The notes under the pieces: model-generated
What the model was told of the DNA's origin: nothing
The model's database searches: none
The model's input: the letters and a program-made list of their open reading frames with translations, nothing else
Shown: positions 11,901 through 25,788 of the stretch, in pieces
Layout of the letters: each line of letters starts with the position of its first letter
Numbering within the stretch: the first letter of the stretch is position 1
Position numbers and translations under genes: made by a program
NCBI GenBank assembly: GCA_003290165.1
Contig: QNQO01010685.1
Location: forward strand, 1 to 64,000
Direction: 5' to 3'
Source of the DNA: Berberis thunbergii
Taxonomy: Eukaryota; Streptophyta; Magnoliopsida; Ranunculales; Berberidaceae
Length of the DNA stretch: 64,000 nucleotides

Positions 11901-14900
11901 CTTGACCAACAGATGGAGCTTGACATGAGCACATATTTGTTTGTCTTCAACTTAGATAAGGGTTTAAGTGGTCAAGAAATGTTTCTCAAGTCCATTACAA
12001 TCAGGACCTACTTTAAGATGCATACTTGAACTCTTACATGCCTTGGACCATACAGCAAATAAAAATCACAAAATTAATATTTTTTCACCAATTTAACTTC
12101 AATTTCCAGTAACAAGATTGGGCTCTCCCTAGGTGAAGCATCATTTTCTGACTGATTCATAACGCTCATCCCGCCATTTTATAGGAGGAAACAGACCAGT
12201 CAGGGGTTTCATCATGGGACACCCTCAGTGGGGAAGACTGACACCCTTGACCTTCCGTGAGGGGATACTAGGATACATACCAAATTCTCTTGGCGTATCA
12301 ACTGTTTGGTTGTCTGAATATTAAATGTATTTTACTCATAAAGTAGGTGTTTATGCTCTAAACATGAAAAGACATCTTTGTATTGTTTGTGGGCTTACGA
12401 CTCTAACCTTATTATGCTATTGATAATTTTGTAGGCGCATTATGTAGGGAAGTTAGAGAATGGAAAAATCTTTGATAGCAGCTACAACCGTGGGAAGCCT
12501 CTTTCATTTCGTATAGGCGTTGGTGAGGTACTGTGCCAGTTAACTCCATGTTTATCTCTTTTCTTTGAATTAGTTTTTAGATTTTCGTTTATGATGCAAT
12601 GCACGTGTGCTAAAGGCGTTAGCATATATTATGGTTTGGACAAATAAGCATTTTTATATCAGAACACTCCCCAACCCTGCATTTAATTGAAACCAAAAAA
12701 TTAATTTTTAAAATATTCAAGGGCTAGAATCATCACAAATTTATGATGCCTGGATGTGGATTTGTGTATGGACACTGACATAGGATATAAAGATAATAGA
12801 TGAAATTTCAGAAAATCTAGGGTAGGTAGGATGATAGGTACATGTGTGTAATAGATTTCTCTTCAATATAAAATCAGGATGTTCGTATATGTGTGATATA
12901 TTATGTTATTTTCATAAAATTGAGCCTGTATCAATATTATAGGAAAAAACATATAGAAAAGATGAAGTGTCGTCAAGTATCCAGCATAGGTTCTAAGTGT
13001 TTTATGGATGATCTACAATATATTAAGGTAATGAAGTCTGCAGTGTTCTCAAGGGCTGGGTCTCAAGGTTTGATGGGGGACAACAATTGATTTTGGCATG
13101 ACGTTTGGATGGGTTCTAATCCCCATAGAGAGAGGTTCCCTAGACCATTTCTAGTATCCTCACAAAAACGTCATTTCAATTCAGAGTTTGGCTGTTACGT
13201 GGAAGGAAGGTTGGTGTGGAATATTCATCTGACAATAAATTTGTTTGAATGGGAAGAGGAGGAAGCTTTTCAATTTTTGGGTGCATTCGAAGGCGTAGAC
13301 TTGAAGGATGATGATGAATGGTTGTGAAAGTGGACAACAAAAGAAGATGATGATGAATGGTTGTGAAAGTGGATGACAAAAGACGCTCACTATTAGTTTC
13401 TTCTTTGGTAAGTTGATGGAAGGGAAAATGCTAAAAAAAAAAAAAGAAAGAAAGGAAAATGCCCATTGAAACTCCTACTTTCCCTCATCTATCACTTGGA
13501 ACAAGCTGAATCCTCCTAGAGTGATTTTTTAAAATTATTTTTGTGTGTGTGTGTGTGGAGGCCTGTTTTCACCTGCTGGTACTATTTGGACTATGCTAAG
13601 ATTAATCATGTGGTGGTCATAGAAGGGATGCCCCAACCTTAATAATATTGGATGGATTATATGGAAAATCATACCATATGCTATATGTTGGACTTTTTGG
13701 AAGGAGAAAAACCAAAGGATTTTCGAAGGACTAGCGATGGACGAAGCAAATCCTATTTAGTGAAATTGGGCTTCCGTAACGAACGGACGGACTTAATGGG
13801 GTGGCCTTTGAGAGATTGGGCGTACATTGGGTGGCCTTTGAGAGATTGTGGGTACATTGGATGCCCCAACCTTAATAATATTGTGTGAAATTGGGCTTCC
13901 GTAACGAACGGACTTAATGGGGTGGCCTTTGAGAGATTGTGGGTACATTGGGATAGTCTAATGTTCTCTTACTAAATCGTAAATCCTATTTAGTGTGGTT
14001 TATAGTATTTTTTATTGCTAATGGATTGAAAATCCTTTGATCTGTTTTTCTTTTAAGTATGACCCAAGGCAACTTCATTCTAATAATTCCATACATATTG
14101 TGCTTACACTCATCTATGTGGATGTTAATAATCATGTAAGAACAAATGTTTCTCTTCTGAAATTCACTGAGTAATTTGGAAATTCTTTTTTGCAGCAATT
14201 TCCAATTTTACTGCGAATTTTGGTTTATTGGAGTACATATTATTGAATTCGTGACCATGGTTGCACTTTCCATATGGACCACATTTACCTTTTAAAGTTG
14301 GAAAAAACTGAAAAACAAGGGCTGATATTTCAAGAAGTCACATGGTTTTACTTTTCTAATCTTTTTCAAAACCAACTGATAATATGAATAGCCGGACCAG
14401 AAGGTTTGTTGAATTGCAATCTATAGTCTGTTTTTGTTCTTAAATGATTGTCTCCAATTTAAAGCCAAATTGAAACTTTTTTCTGATAAGCATAAAAATG
14501 CTAATAGCTATAGAATGGCTTGGCAAGTCCTCTTCGTTAAATACAAAGAGAATGAACAAGACTTGTATTTGTGAAGTAGTCTGGGAGAGGCCTGGTCAAC
14601 CATACCTGCCTCTATTTTGGCATTTTTTGCTCAACGACTCTTTTGGTAGAACAGCTAGTAAGCTTGACTTGGCTCTAGACTGGATTCAAATAATCTGGTT
14701 GACCAGGGATTGGCCAGACCTAGGTTAAGGCATTTACCGACAGAGTTGCAGATTCCAGCAGGTATCATAATCTTATGTTTTAGAATAAGAACTAACGTTT
14801 TCCTAGTATACTTGCATGCAGGTCATTAAAGGTTGGGATCAAGGTATTCTAGGTGGTGAGGGTATTCCCCCAATGCTTGCTGGTATGTATGAGTTTCTGC

Positions 14901-15270
14901 GACAATACACCCTTTCACGGTTGGGTGACATATAATCACTAATTGAAGTCTTTTGGCATTAAATCGTATAACAGGGGGAAAACGTACCTTGAAGCTTCCT
15001 CCTGAGCTTGGATATGGCATGAGAGGTGCAGGTTGCAATGGAGGTGACGATCCTGTAGCCTATATACCATAATAGCTATATATATGCTATGCACATTAGT
15101 ATATGCTCGTATATCACATGCCAGGACAACCCCTTTATGCTATGGGCTATGTCATGTAAATGATAAAGTGTTTTAAGACTCCTGAAATATTTTACTCTGC
15201 TGCAGGTTCTTGTGTCATTCCTCCAAATTCTGTTCTCGTGTTTGATGTAGAGTTCGTTGGAAAAGCATGA
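8954..15270 (+). CDS. FKBP13: FKBP13, thylakoid-lumen FKBP-type peptidyl-prolyl isomerase
   Basis: Five exons: 8954-9316, 12435-12527, 14822-14882, 14975-15043, 15206-15270; all introns are GT-AG and all phases join, giving 216 aa (Arabidopsis FKBP13 is about 208). Residues 1-62 are a Ser-rich chloroplast transit peptide. A twin-arginine motif (SRREA, Arg64-Arg65) precedes a hydrophobic stretch and an ATA cleavage site near residue 85, so the protein should enter the lumen by the Tat pathway. The FKBP domain spans about 92-216 ([42 protein letters not shown]). Cys92/Cys104 and Cys193/Cys198 have the spacing of the two redox disulfides of Arabidopsis FKBP13, which is known to bind the Rieske protein. 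An upstream in-frame GTG at 8939 is not the start. The gene looks intact. Confidence 0.95.
9317..12434 (+). other. FKBP13 intron 1 (3.1 kb)
   Basis: Contains no gene. At 10640-10790 and 11080-11160 there are runs rich in CGTGTCCGACA and ACGTGTCAACGTGTC, a repeat-derived patch also common elsewhere in plant genomes. The rest is AT-rich unique-looking sequence. Splice sites are AAG|GTAACT and TTTTGTAG|GCG. Confidence 0.55.
12960..13990 (+). pseudogene. L1-type LINE ORF2 3' remnant in FKBP13 intron 2
   Basis: The plus strand carries the [11 protein letters not shown] and [11 protein letters not shown] phrases that follow the reverse transcriptase in plant L1 elements, then (13650-13730) an out-of-frame version of the FWKERNQRIFEG motif near the ORF2 C terminus. 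Stops and duplications are frequent: a 42-bp block around 13306-13380 and a ~60-bp block around 13764-13950 are repeated. It is on the same strand as FKBP13. Confidence 0.6.
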
Positions 15271-15654
15271 GAGACTTGCTCTATCTTAGCAAAATATGAC
15301 TTCATGCTATGGGGTGTTAACTGATAAATATGCTTGGGCAAGAAGAGCAACAACATCGGTCATTTGCTCTCGTTTTTGTTGTGTTTGTAGTTTACTTAAT
15401 GATACTCGTATAAATGGAAATTTGTTGTATATAGACCATTTATTAGTTGTATGTTCTGTACTTACTGAGATACTTACTGAGATTGCCCTTCCTTCTTCCT
15501 TGGACGTGTGCTGATGAAACATCCTTTGTCAATCAATCAGCTACTACTATAGAAATTATGCCTAAAATGTATCTAAACCTTGTTACATGGGTATTTCTTT
15601 TTTGGATCATTGTACAGATTTTCACAAATCAACCCTGGTAAACAACTCACTTGA
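15271..15654. other. FKBP13 3' UTR and downstream sequence
   Basis: Follows the FKBP13 stop codon; AT-rich, presumably holding the 3' UTR and poly(A) site. No other gene is seen. Confidence 0.5.
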
Positions 15655-16445
15655 AGTCCATGATGGCAAGAGAATTAGCTTTTGAAATGACATATGTCGA
15701 GGTGAACAGCCACTCAAACTTCACTTCCCTGTCATCTACAATGCATATAGCAACAAACAGGGAAGATCAAAAATTTTTACACTGGATCAGGCATGCAACT
15801 CTCGGAGTATCATGGGATTTCAGCTTAGGAGGAACCTTAATGATTGGAAGGCCCCTCAAATGGTTAACCTTTTGTAGTTGATAAAAATATTCACCTTGAT
15901 CAGGAAGGAGGTAATTGTGTTTGGAAGGGAAAAGATAGCCCTTTTGCAGTCAACAAACCCACATGTTCAATTCAATGAGCGATCAGGAAGGAAGGATGTA
16001 ACTGAATTTTGGAAGGGAAAAGATAGCTATTTTTGCATTCTCACACATGACATTTGGGGGAGATGCCTCAGTGAATTTAGAGTGACTGCCCCCAGCACTA
16101 CATCCATTGGAGGGTTGAGTTCTAGGCATCTACAAAGATTGACAACCTCAAGCTCTCCATGATTGGAAATGGGTCTTGGGCAGAATTCTGCATACCTTGC
16201 TTGTGTAATATGGAAAGAAAGAAACAATAAAATCTTTATAAATGTTTCAAAAGATGTACATACATAGTCTGCTTTTAGGTCTGGGGCATACATGTTTTCG
16301 GGGTCCTCTTGTAGGTATGATTGGGGAGATATAGTAAAAAAATAGACACAATTAATCCTTGTATACTTTTTGGTCTAGGTTTGAGTTTTTGTACTCCAAA
16401 GATGGTACTTCTTGTATTGTTAAAAAAAATATAAATAAAAATATA
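15655..16445 (+). pseudogene. L1-type LINE 3' end remnant
   Basis: Frames of the ORF2 tail are visible on the plus strand: at 15810-15870, after a frame change, a WDF-LRRNLNDW-like stretch; at 15890-15980 HLDQEGGNCVWKGKDSPFAV; at 16195-16240 WKERNNKIFINVSKD. A part of the WKGKD segment is duplicated at 15980-16030. The remnant ends in an A-rich tail around 16420-16445. It lies between the convergent FKBP13 and EXS genes. Confidence 0.65.
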
Positions 16446-16771
16446 GATTTTTCTCCTATTGCTTAAGATCAGGAAGTATGGAATAGAGAATCAAGAATAG
16501 CGAGAATGGAGAACTGAAAAAGAAATCTTTCACACATTCAATTATTGTATGGAATCTGACCTGTCTATATCTATGGATACACATTATCCTTTTCAAAAAA
16601 TAAATGTAAGATACACTATACAAAATCAGATAGATTACGCCTGAAAACTCCCTCAACAATGCATGATATCGGCTGTGATGCATTAAAGAACCCAAAATAT
16701 GGGAAAGAAACTAGCTACAAAGCCTAAATTTTTAGGATGTTATATGGGGCAAAAATAGTAATGTCAGAAGT

Positions 16772-19700
16772 TTATACACCATGGTTTGTGGAAGCAAGTA
16801 ATTTTTCTTTCTCTGACGGAAAATCACTCATTAGGATCTGTGAGCCTTGCTTCTGATTTAATTTACTCCATTCCTTGTCCACTCGGAAGAAAATCCACTG
16901 GAAGCGCCTAAGCATCTCTAAGATTGTGATCGTAAAGACAGTCAAGTAATTGTGCCGGAGATGGGCAGACAGTTTGTATGTCCAAGTGCAACGTAAGATC
17001 AGGTTGCTTAGTATAGCCCAATAATAAACCTGCAATAAAATATTGAATCACAATTAGAAACATAACCAGGAAGGTGCTGAAAACACGTAAAAAAAGTGCA
17101 TCTTACCCATTGATTTCCTTGTAATAGATTGGAGCAGAAATTTGGGTTTTTGAACATGAATATCCGAGAAGAACTGCATGCAAAAAAGTGCAAACACCAA
17201 AAATGTGAGAATAATAGGAAGCAAAAAAATACCATGTTCTAGGACACAAACATTTACTCTTTATTATATAAAACATTAAAAAGTGTAAGTAACAAAACTG
17301 GTTTACACTTCATACCAGTTCATGGTCAACGTTTAGTGGTTTTTAGGTATTGACTGAACACTATCTAAGGAAAATTTGTGGCAAAAAAGGTCGTATATGG
17401 AAAACACACATCTGTACCAATCAGAACATAGATTTCTAAACCAGAAATAAGATCAAAATCAAAGTTTACTTGTTCTAATCAAAAGAAAAATATTCAATTA
17501 AGTTTGAAATCCAAATTTTGATCATGTAAAAATTCTTTACATGCATATGTTAAAAAAATGTGTGTTTTGCGAATGGAGACTCCGCATTTTAGAACCAATC
17601 TTTAAAAAGGACAATGTTAAAACAAAATGTACCATCCCTAAGAGACGATTTGTACCTCAAATCCCAATCTTGAGTTACATCCCAATAAAATGAATACAAA
17701 GAGTTGATAACACTTGAGAGAAGCCAGAGGCGCCGGTATACAGAAGTCCACTTATCAGGGTCAACATGATATTTAAGGGCTGAAAAATAGATCACTGGGA
17801 CTGCCGTCGAATACTTTAAGGCTGAAAACCATATGCAAATAGTCAAGTTACATGATATAGAGATATGGAGAAAAAATTTATCTTCACTTGTACAGGAGAA
17901 GAAGAAAAAATTTCTCATGTCTGAGAACCATGGAGAGCGTGCAAGAAAAGTTAACCATATGAAAGTATCGGTTAAAAGAAAATGGAATCAACATCTATAG
18001 ATCCAACTGTTGAAAATGTATAAAAGAAAGTTTCTTCCCATTAATCATTTGCAAAAAATATCACAATGATTATTATCTTTCTACAAACTTTTACACTTAA
18101 AAAATTCAAAAATCCACTTAGGGCGCATGTTCAACATACAGAAATGTTTGTTTAAAGCCTAATTTGCCTTGGTTAGTGAGCAATCTGGATTTATTCATAT
18201 ATCTCAATTCCAGATAATATGTTTTTATCCAACTTTGTCAACGTGCTTTTCTCAAGAAAGCAATCACTGTCATAAAAAGCTAACCATTGTCGATTTCAGA
18301 CATCAATTATCTAAAAGTTTCCTGATGATTTAGTATCTCGTATATGCTGAAACATTCCGAGAATAGAAACTCCAAATATATTGTACAATTCTTGTAAGTT
18401 AACAATTGATCATGCCAGTGACAATCCTACTCATGCTATATGTGTATTCAAAATTTTGTCATAAAATAATGAAATACAGTCATCCTTATACATATATAAT
18501 GTACCAAGAGACTGAAACAAACATTCTCCTTATAGTGGCTCTAATTAAAAAATTTCACAATTTTGTTATAAATTAGGAACTTTTTATGTGTGCCCAATGA
18601 GTTCTTGTTATTGCCTCCGGAAACACTGGCCCTCGGTTGTGTATCATTGCTAGTTGCTTTGTTTGAATAAAATTTGAATCTTCTCTAAAAAAAAATGTTT
18701 TAATTCTCCTGTATTAATGGAAGACCTAGACCCAAAAGATTATGTTTTGTAACTGATTTCACGTTAGAAACTCCGTAGTTTTCTAGCAGTTGGAACCCCC
18801 ATTCTTTGGTTTTAATTGTGCTGCACAAAACTCAAAATTTGAGCCAAACTTTGAGTTACTTTTACTCTAATCTCCACCTCAATAAAGAATATTGGGACTT
18901 GGGAGAAGATTCATGGCGAAGTCTGTTAACTGTGCTGCAGTAAGTGTGTTAAGGAAACATTTCTTTAAGTTTCAGTTACTACATAGAACAGTCAACGTGT
19001 TTGAAAAAATGAAAAAGTCTTGGGAAGAAGAAATGTTTCCACATTGGTTGGATGGGAGGTGACCAAGGTAAAGATCAGATAGAGAAGATTATGGTCACAT
19101 GGTTCCACATGAGGTCCACCTTGGGATAATTCTTACCGCATCAGCATAATACCAGCTTTAATCCGGGCAGTAATGTTGAAAAGAATAGTCCATGTAAAGC
19201 ACATGCTTACAAACGATCTGTCACATCTGAAGAAGTGAAATTGAAGAAGGAGCTCAAGAAGAAAAGGCGCGAAAATTGGCGCGGATTTCAAAATTAAAAT
19301 TTTTTAATGGCATTTCTGAAATATCTGTTTTTGCTAGTTAAGTGGAGGGAGTCCTGCCCCGTGTCAGTTTGTTAGTTGTGACTTTATAAAATCTGTTAGT
19401 TTTTCACTGTTAAATAGCTGTAAACAGAGAAGGAACTGTAAGCATATTAATCATCAGTTCTTACTTTTGAATATCGATTGTTAAGTCACGGTTGTGACAT
19501 TTAGTATCAGAGCAAGTTGTGATTCCCCTAAGTGATCCAATCATGGAAACTTGATCTAAAGAAATGGAGGCGATCTTGAAGGAGACAAAGAAGACTCAAC
19601 TGGAAACAGCAAGACAAATGGAGCTTATGAAGGTGGAGAAGAAGAGATTGGCTATGGCGAATGAAGCTCAGGAGAAGCATATGGATGCACGATTGGAGCA

Positions 19701-22700
19701 GTTATTTTATTTCAAATGATGCAGAGCTCCCGCAGAGGCTCCGAAGTTGCTGAAGGGAGTTCTACTAATTCTCAGATCAGTGGATCTACTAAACCACATC
19801 AAGAAACTCTTCTACATGTTCCATTGAAGAGTCATGGTACGTTCTCTCGCTTACCTAGGTTAGAATTTCCTCAATTTGATGGTTCAAATCCACGATCATG
19901 GATCAAGAAGTGCAAAAGATACTTTACATTCTACCAAGTGATGGAAGAAAACAAGGTAGCAATAGCTTTTGTTCACTTAAGTGGAAGAGCAGATCTCTGG
20001 TTCCTTGAAGAATCAGTTCTAGATAATTATGTGGGATCCTTCAACAAATTGAAACAAGAAACCACAGTAAAGGACTATTATGACATATTTGAGTTACTTA
20101 AATCCCTAATGCTCACTCACAATAAATACCTTGACCCTACATACTTTGTGCTAAGTTTCTTGACCGGTTTAAAACCTGAGATTACAGCACTAGTTCAAAT
20201 GTTTAAACCAACTACTGTTATTCAGGCCTTCACACTAGCTAGGATGCATGAATCATCACTTGGACACAACCATTCCACGACTAGAAACTATAACCACACC
20301 ACTATATAACCAAGGCTTGTGAATCAATCAATGACCACACCAACTACATTCAGACCACCATTTCAATCTAATACACTCAACACTAATCAACAAACATTTT
20401 CTCACCCTACCAATCAGTCAAAACCTGCTTATTTTTCTTCCAACCAAAATGTTGTCAGACTTCCTGCTTCTACACCTATTAAAAGACTGTCACCAGCACA
20501 GATGAAACTAAGAAGAGAGAAAGGATTATGTTACAATTGTGAAGAGCTATACAAACCAGGACATTTATGTAAACAACAACACTTATATATGATAGTACCA
20601 GAAGAAGAGACCTATAACACTGCTGAAACTGAAGATCTAGTTCAGGAAATACAATCAGACATGGAAGAAGGGAGACACACAAAAGAAAGGAATCAAGGGA
20701 GCAAGAGAGAGATACGGACCTGAGATCACCGTCAAATACGCCGTTTCCTTCAGAACCAGATCCACAGAGGGAGACACACACCCTTACCAGTTGACCGATC
20801 ATCATCGCCCTCCGTCGATTTCCAGAACCAGATCGCCCTTGCCGGCTCGCCCATAGAGGGAGACACACACCCTTCTTCATTGCTTCTCTCTTCTCCTTCT
20901 CGATTTACTTTTCTGGCTCGAGTTAGGTTTTTTTTTAATACACAACGAGAAATCGGCGTGTCAACTGGGTCGATTATGTGGTGACACGCTGATTTAGCAC
21001 CGATTTTTTTGAGTCTGCGAAACCCATAACGTTTTCATTCATCCGGATCGGTCCACTTCCGTTTTCCGAGTAATCGGCGATTAATGGCCGATTTAATAAC
21101 ACAAATGGCAAGCCTGTTACCCTACAAGGAACCACCAATGAGAGTTCCTTATACTTCATGGAATCAAAGGGGATATCTAAGTTTCTAAAAAAACACACTT
21201 CCTTTATTTTTGGCCAATTGTTCTCCCTTACCCAAACTGCCTCACAAAAACAGGAAACAAACCCTATCTTACTTCAACTCCTATCTAACTTTGAAGACAT
21301 TTTTCATATTCCCACTACCTTACCCCCACCCCCCCCCCCCCCCCCCCCCCCCCACCACTAGATCATTGGACCACCTCCATCACAAAATCCCTTACATGCA
21401 AAAGTCAGTAGTGGAACAACTTATCCAAGAAATGCTCCAAGCTGACTTAATTCAGCATTCACATCGCCCTTTTGCAGCTCCCATATTGTTAGTCAAGAAG
21501 AATGATGGAACTTGGAGGTTTTGTGTAGACTATAGAAGATTGAATGAAATTACTATCAAGGATAGGCTTCCAATGCCATTGATAGATGAACTCCTTGGTG
21601 AGCTTCATGGAGCCACAATATTCTCTAAGCTTGATCTCAGGTCTGGTTATCATTAGATCTTGGTCCACCCCTCAGATATCCACAAAACTGCATTTACGAC
21701 CCATCATGGCCACTTTGGGTACAAAATGATGCCATTTGGTTTAACTAATGCACCAATCTCTTTTCAAGCATTAATGAACTTCATTTTCCAACCTTACCTA
21801 AGAAAGTTTATCCGGTGTTCTTTGATGACATCCTAGTCTATAGTCCCTCCTTATCTCATCATTTGGATCATCTACACACTACCTTCTCTACCCTAAGACA
21901 ACATCAACTTTATGCCAAACTACCCAAATGTTCTTTCATTCAACCTAGGTTAGAGTGCTTAGGCCAAATCATTAGCCAACAAGGAGTTGAGGCAGATCCC
22001 CAAAAGATTGAATCCATGGTAAATTGGCCCATTCCAAAAACTCTTAATCAGTTGAGGGGGTTTTTGGGTCTACCGGGTTATTACAAAAAGTTTATACAAC
22101 ATTATGGACAGATTGCACAGCCCCTTACTGATTTGCTTAAAAAGACAATTTTAATCAGACAAAACAGGCTACCCAAGCTTTTCACTCCCTCAAAAAAGGC
22201 TGTGGTGCACTTGTGCTCACACTACCAGACTTTAGTTTTCCCTTCACCCTTGAGATTGATGCTTGCTCAAGAGGTGTAGGTGCAGTGCTTTCACAGAAGG
22301 GCAGGCCAATAGCTTTCTTCAGCAGGGCATTGGAACCAAAAAAATTGTCACTGTCCACATATGAGGAGTTGATGGCCATAGTACTTGCAGTTAACAAATG
22401 GAGGTCCTACCTTATGGGTTCTAAATTCTACATACTGACAGACCACAGAGTATAAGACACTTTCTGTCGCAGAAAGTCACTACCATTCTTCAGCAAAGAT
22501 GGCTTTCAAAACTGCTTGGTTATGACTATGAGATACAATATAAAGGGGAGTAGACAATAAGGTTGCAGATGCTTTGTCTCGTTTTACTGAAGAAGTTGGA
22601 CAACATTATGCTTTAACTACAGTCTTACCAGTGGCTTACCGTTTGCAACTACCAGTTCAATCACGCATTCATCCAGTGTTCCACGTATCTCAGCTGAAGA

Positions 22701-25700
22701 AGAAGCTGGGGTCTGCTGTCACTCCCACTCCACAACTACCTCTAGTCGATGCACAAGGATGTCTCAAGGCTGAACCAGCTGCCATATTAGTTCGAAGGAT
22801 GATACCAGGTAGCAACAGAGCAATGACTCAAGTTCTGATTCAATGGGCAAATTCTTCAAAGGAGGATGCGATGTGGGAAGATTGGGCTCATATGGTTGCC
22901 TCTTTCCCTCAATTTTGTCCTTGAGAACAAGGTCGTGAAGAAGAGGTGGGTAATGTCACATCTGAAGACGTGAAATTGAAAAAGGAGCTCAAGAAGAAAA
23001 GGCGCGGATTTCAAATTTAAAATTTTTAATGGCATTTTTGTTTTTGTTAGTTAAGTGGAGGGAGTCCTGCCATGTGTCAGTTTGTAAGTTGTCACTTTCG
23101 AAAATTGTTAGTTTTCACTGTAAGCAATTTCAAACAGCAATTTTAGGTCTCATGTTCAATCGAACTTGAGAAAGGTGTAATTTCTCCCTTTTGGGATTAA
23201 TTCAATATCAATCATCAGTTCTTACTCTTGAATATTGATTGTTAAGTCACGGTTGTGACACAATCTCTTTGACAAAACCATCAAAAGTGGGGCCAATCCC
23301 TAATTTAACAATGTTGACCAAACCTCTAATTAGGAATTATTAGCTGGGACAAAAACTTAAAAATCCCTAAAGGTGACATCATAGAACAAACTTAAATGCT
23401 GTTCACATACTCGAGCCAAAGAAAATCCAAAAAGACAAAAGAGGGAGAAAGAGGTGATCCAAGAGAAAGCTTGAACTTTGTTCAATTTTATCAGCCTTCA
23501 CTTGATACAATATTAGTAGATTTTTGTAGGCTTGTTTTCTATTGATTAGTTCTAAAGGAATTTTCTACGCAAAGTGATTCTTAACTATAGAAAATTGAAT
23601 ATAGATCTTCCTTTTCCTTCAACACAGAATCTGTAAATCTCTATATAATTTAGTCATGAACGTGTTGCAAACTCTACTTATGAAGATCAGATGGGTATAC
23701 TAGGACAAGAAACCCAATCAGAAGATGAATACAATACCAAAGATGCAACAGGTTGGTGGTATGGGCATATAGACATGTTGACCATTTTGTTTAGATTCTC
23801 ACAAAATTTGAAATTTTCAGAATGCTCTCACAAATATACCGCTCATGTTGGGTTGCAAATGACACTAACTTGTGTTGACTTTGTTTACAACTTAGAATCC
23901 AATTACGAGTTATAATGATTAGAATCTCATCGCATAAGAACATGCGAGTACGTGATAAATAAATAACACATGCAATTTTTTGTTTGCATCGCGTAAAACC
24001 AACAAACAACATGCACATTGGCTAAGAACAAAAGATAACGCTATCTCCCTAAACCAAAAAAAACAAAAAAAAAAAAACAAAAATAGCATGGCAGGACCCT
24101 ATGCAGTTAAATCGGAAAACAGTCGCAACGCGATCAAGGACTGAATTGCGATTAAGCGAGATTAATCGAGATTAATCGAATTTAATCGGTCAACTTTAAA
24201 TATTAATATATATTTTAGTTTTTACTAATTTACACCTGAATTTAATTTTGCAGGTACCTAGACTTGTTTAGAAACAACCAACACAGCACAAGTAACAAGT
24301 GATAGCAAGTTAGCACTTAGCAATATCAATCTACCAGTAAATAGCAATATGTAAACTTCAAACTAACATTCAATAATTTAAAAATAAATTGATATAAGGT
24401 TATATCTGTAAAAATAAGTTGCATTCAATCATTCATAAATAAACCAATATAAGTTATATCAGTAAAAATAATTTATAGCGATAAATCGACGAATCAGCTG
24501 GGCCGATTAATTGGTGACTCGCCGATTTTTCGGAGTCCGCAAAACCCCAACCGGTTTTACCCAATTCGGTTCGGTCAAACCCCGAATTACAATTAATCGA
24601 CAATTTTTCGCCGCATTAATAACATTTGAGAGAGATAAAACTTTTAGTAATGACAACAATTATCATAAAGTCAAATCAAAATTTAAAACCGGGGGGGGGG
24701 GAGGAATTTACCGTTAAAAAGAGCCGTTTTTTCCTTTGTGTCCTTGTATTGTCGAAGACATTGAAAGAAACGACATAAATATGGGAACACGAGTACCAAT
24801 GGGATTGCAATCGAGTGACTACCACAAACAGAGTCAGCTTCAAACCATGCAATTGTCGCAACCTGTGAAGTCAAATGGAGATGATCATTTTGAAAGAACA
24901 GTAGATAGCCTGTAGCCTAAATAATGAGTAAACTACAGTTCACAGTACTTCTTGTTGGAGCCTATTTTGATGCCGTAAAGCCTCGAATGTGCTTAAAATA
25001 GAGATTGCAGTTTCTAGTATGCTTTGGGTGCTTTATCATCTGGGAATCAAGAAGTGAAAAAAATGCAACCTAAAATGCCTCAACTTCTTACTCTCCACCT
25101 TCCATACTAACACCTATTTCTACAATCTTACTCCCCACGGTTTACCATCTCACCCCCACCACATAAAAGTGTTGATTGTAAGTTGAATAGATTTTTCACA
25201 AATTGAAAATCTAGGTGGCAAGTACGGTTGACGCAGGGGAGATGCATAGAGGAATGTACTCTTTTGCTATCAAAAAGTCTCCCTTTCATTATAAACATTT
25301 ATACTATCCATAGAACTTCTAAGCCTTCTGGTCAATGCTTTAGCAATAACTTTATATAACCCCCAAGTGATGCCAATGGATCCAAGTCTTTAGTATCACC
25401 CGTCCTTTTTAGCAATCAAAGCGATGAATGCTAAGTTAAATCTCCAATCAAAGGCTGACACCTGGATTCCTTGATCAACTTTCACAACAACATTTCCAAT
25501 GAAGTCTCAAGTCCTTTTACGAATTCCCAAACCACTGCCATATGCATGTTTCTACAATTTCATCTACCCTGGATCGACATCAAGTACATTTTTCTCCTCC
25601 AATAAAATAAGTCAAATTTCAATTCCTTTAGATCTGGCCTCCAGTCTTTGGGCTCCAAATCAGAACTAGACATGCTGAGTAGGATGAGTGAAGGTGTCTA

Positions 25701-25757
25701 AAGTAGGGTATCTTTTTTTTAAATGTCCGGTCAGACATCTGAAAAGATGAAACAAGG

Positions 25758-25788
<31 letters not shown>

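Larger units (their letters stand above)
19219..23260 (+). mobile_element. Chromovirus-like Ty3/Gypsy element inside an EXS intron, integrase deleted
   Basis: LTRs at 19219-19499 and 22954-23260 start TGTCACATCTGAAG and end GGTTGTGACA. The flanking pentamers are CGATC and CAATC, four of five identical. A tRNA-iMet primer site follows the 5' LTR and a purine tract precedes the 3' LTR. Gag, reverse transcriptase, RNase H and a chromodomain-like C terminus are present in order, but protease and integrase are missing. It sits in the 6.9-kb intron 17822-24711, antisense to the host gene. Confidence 0.9.

Noticed and set aside
20479..20880. 133-aa minus-strand frame
   Set aside because: It is the reverse of the Gypsy gag zinc-knuckle region and the inserted module; no protein features.
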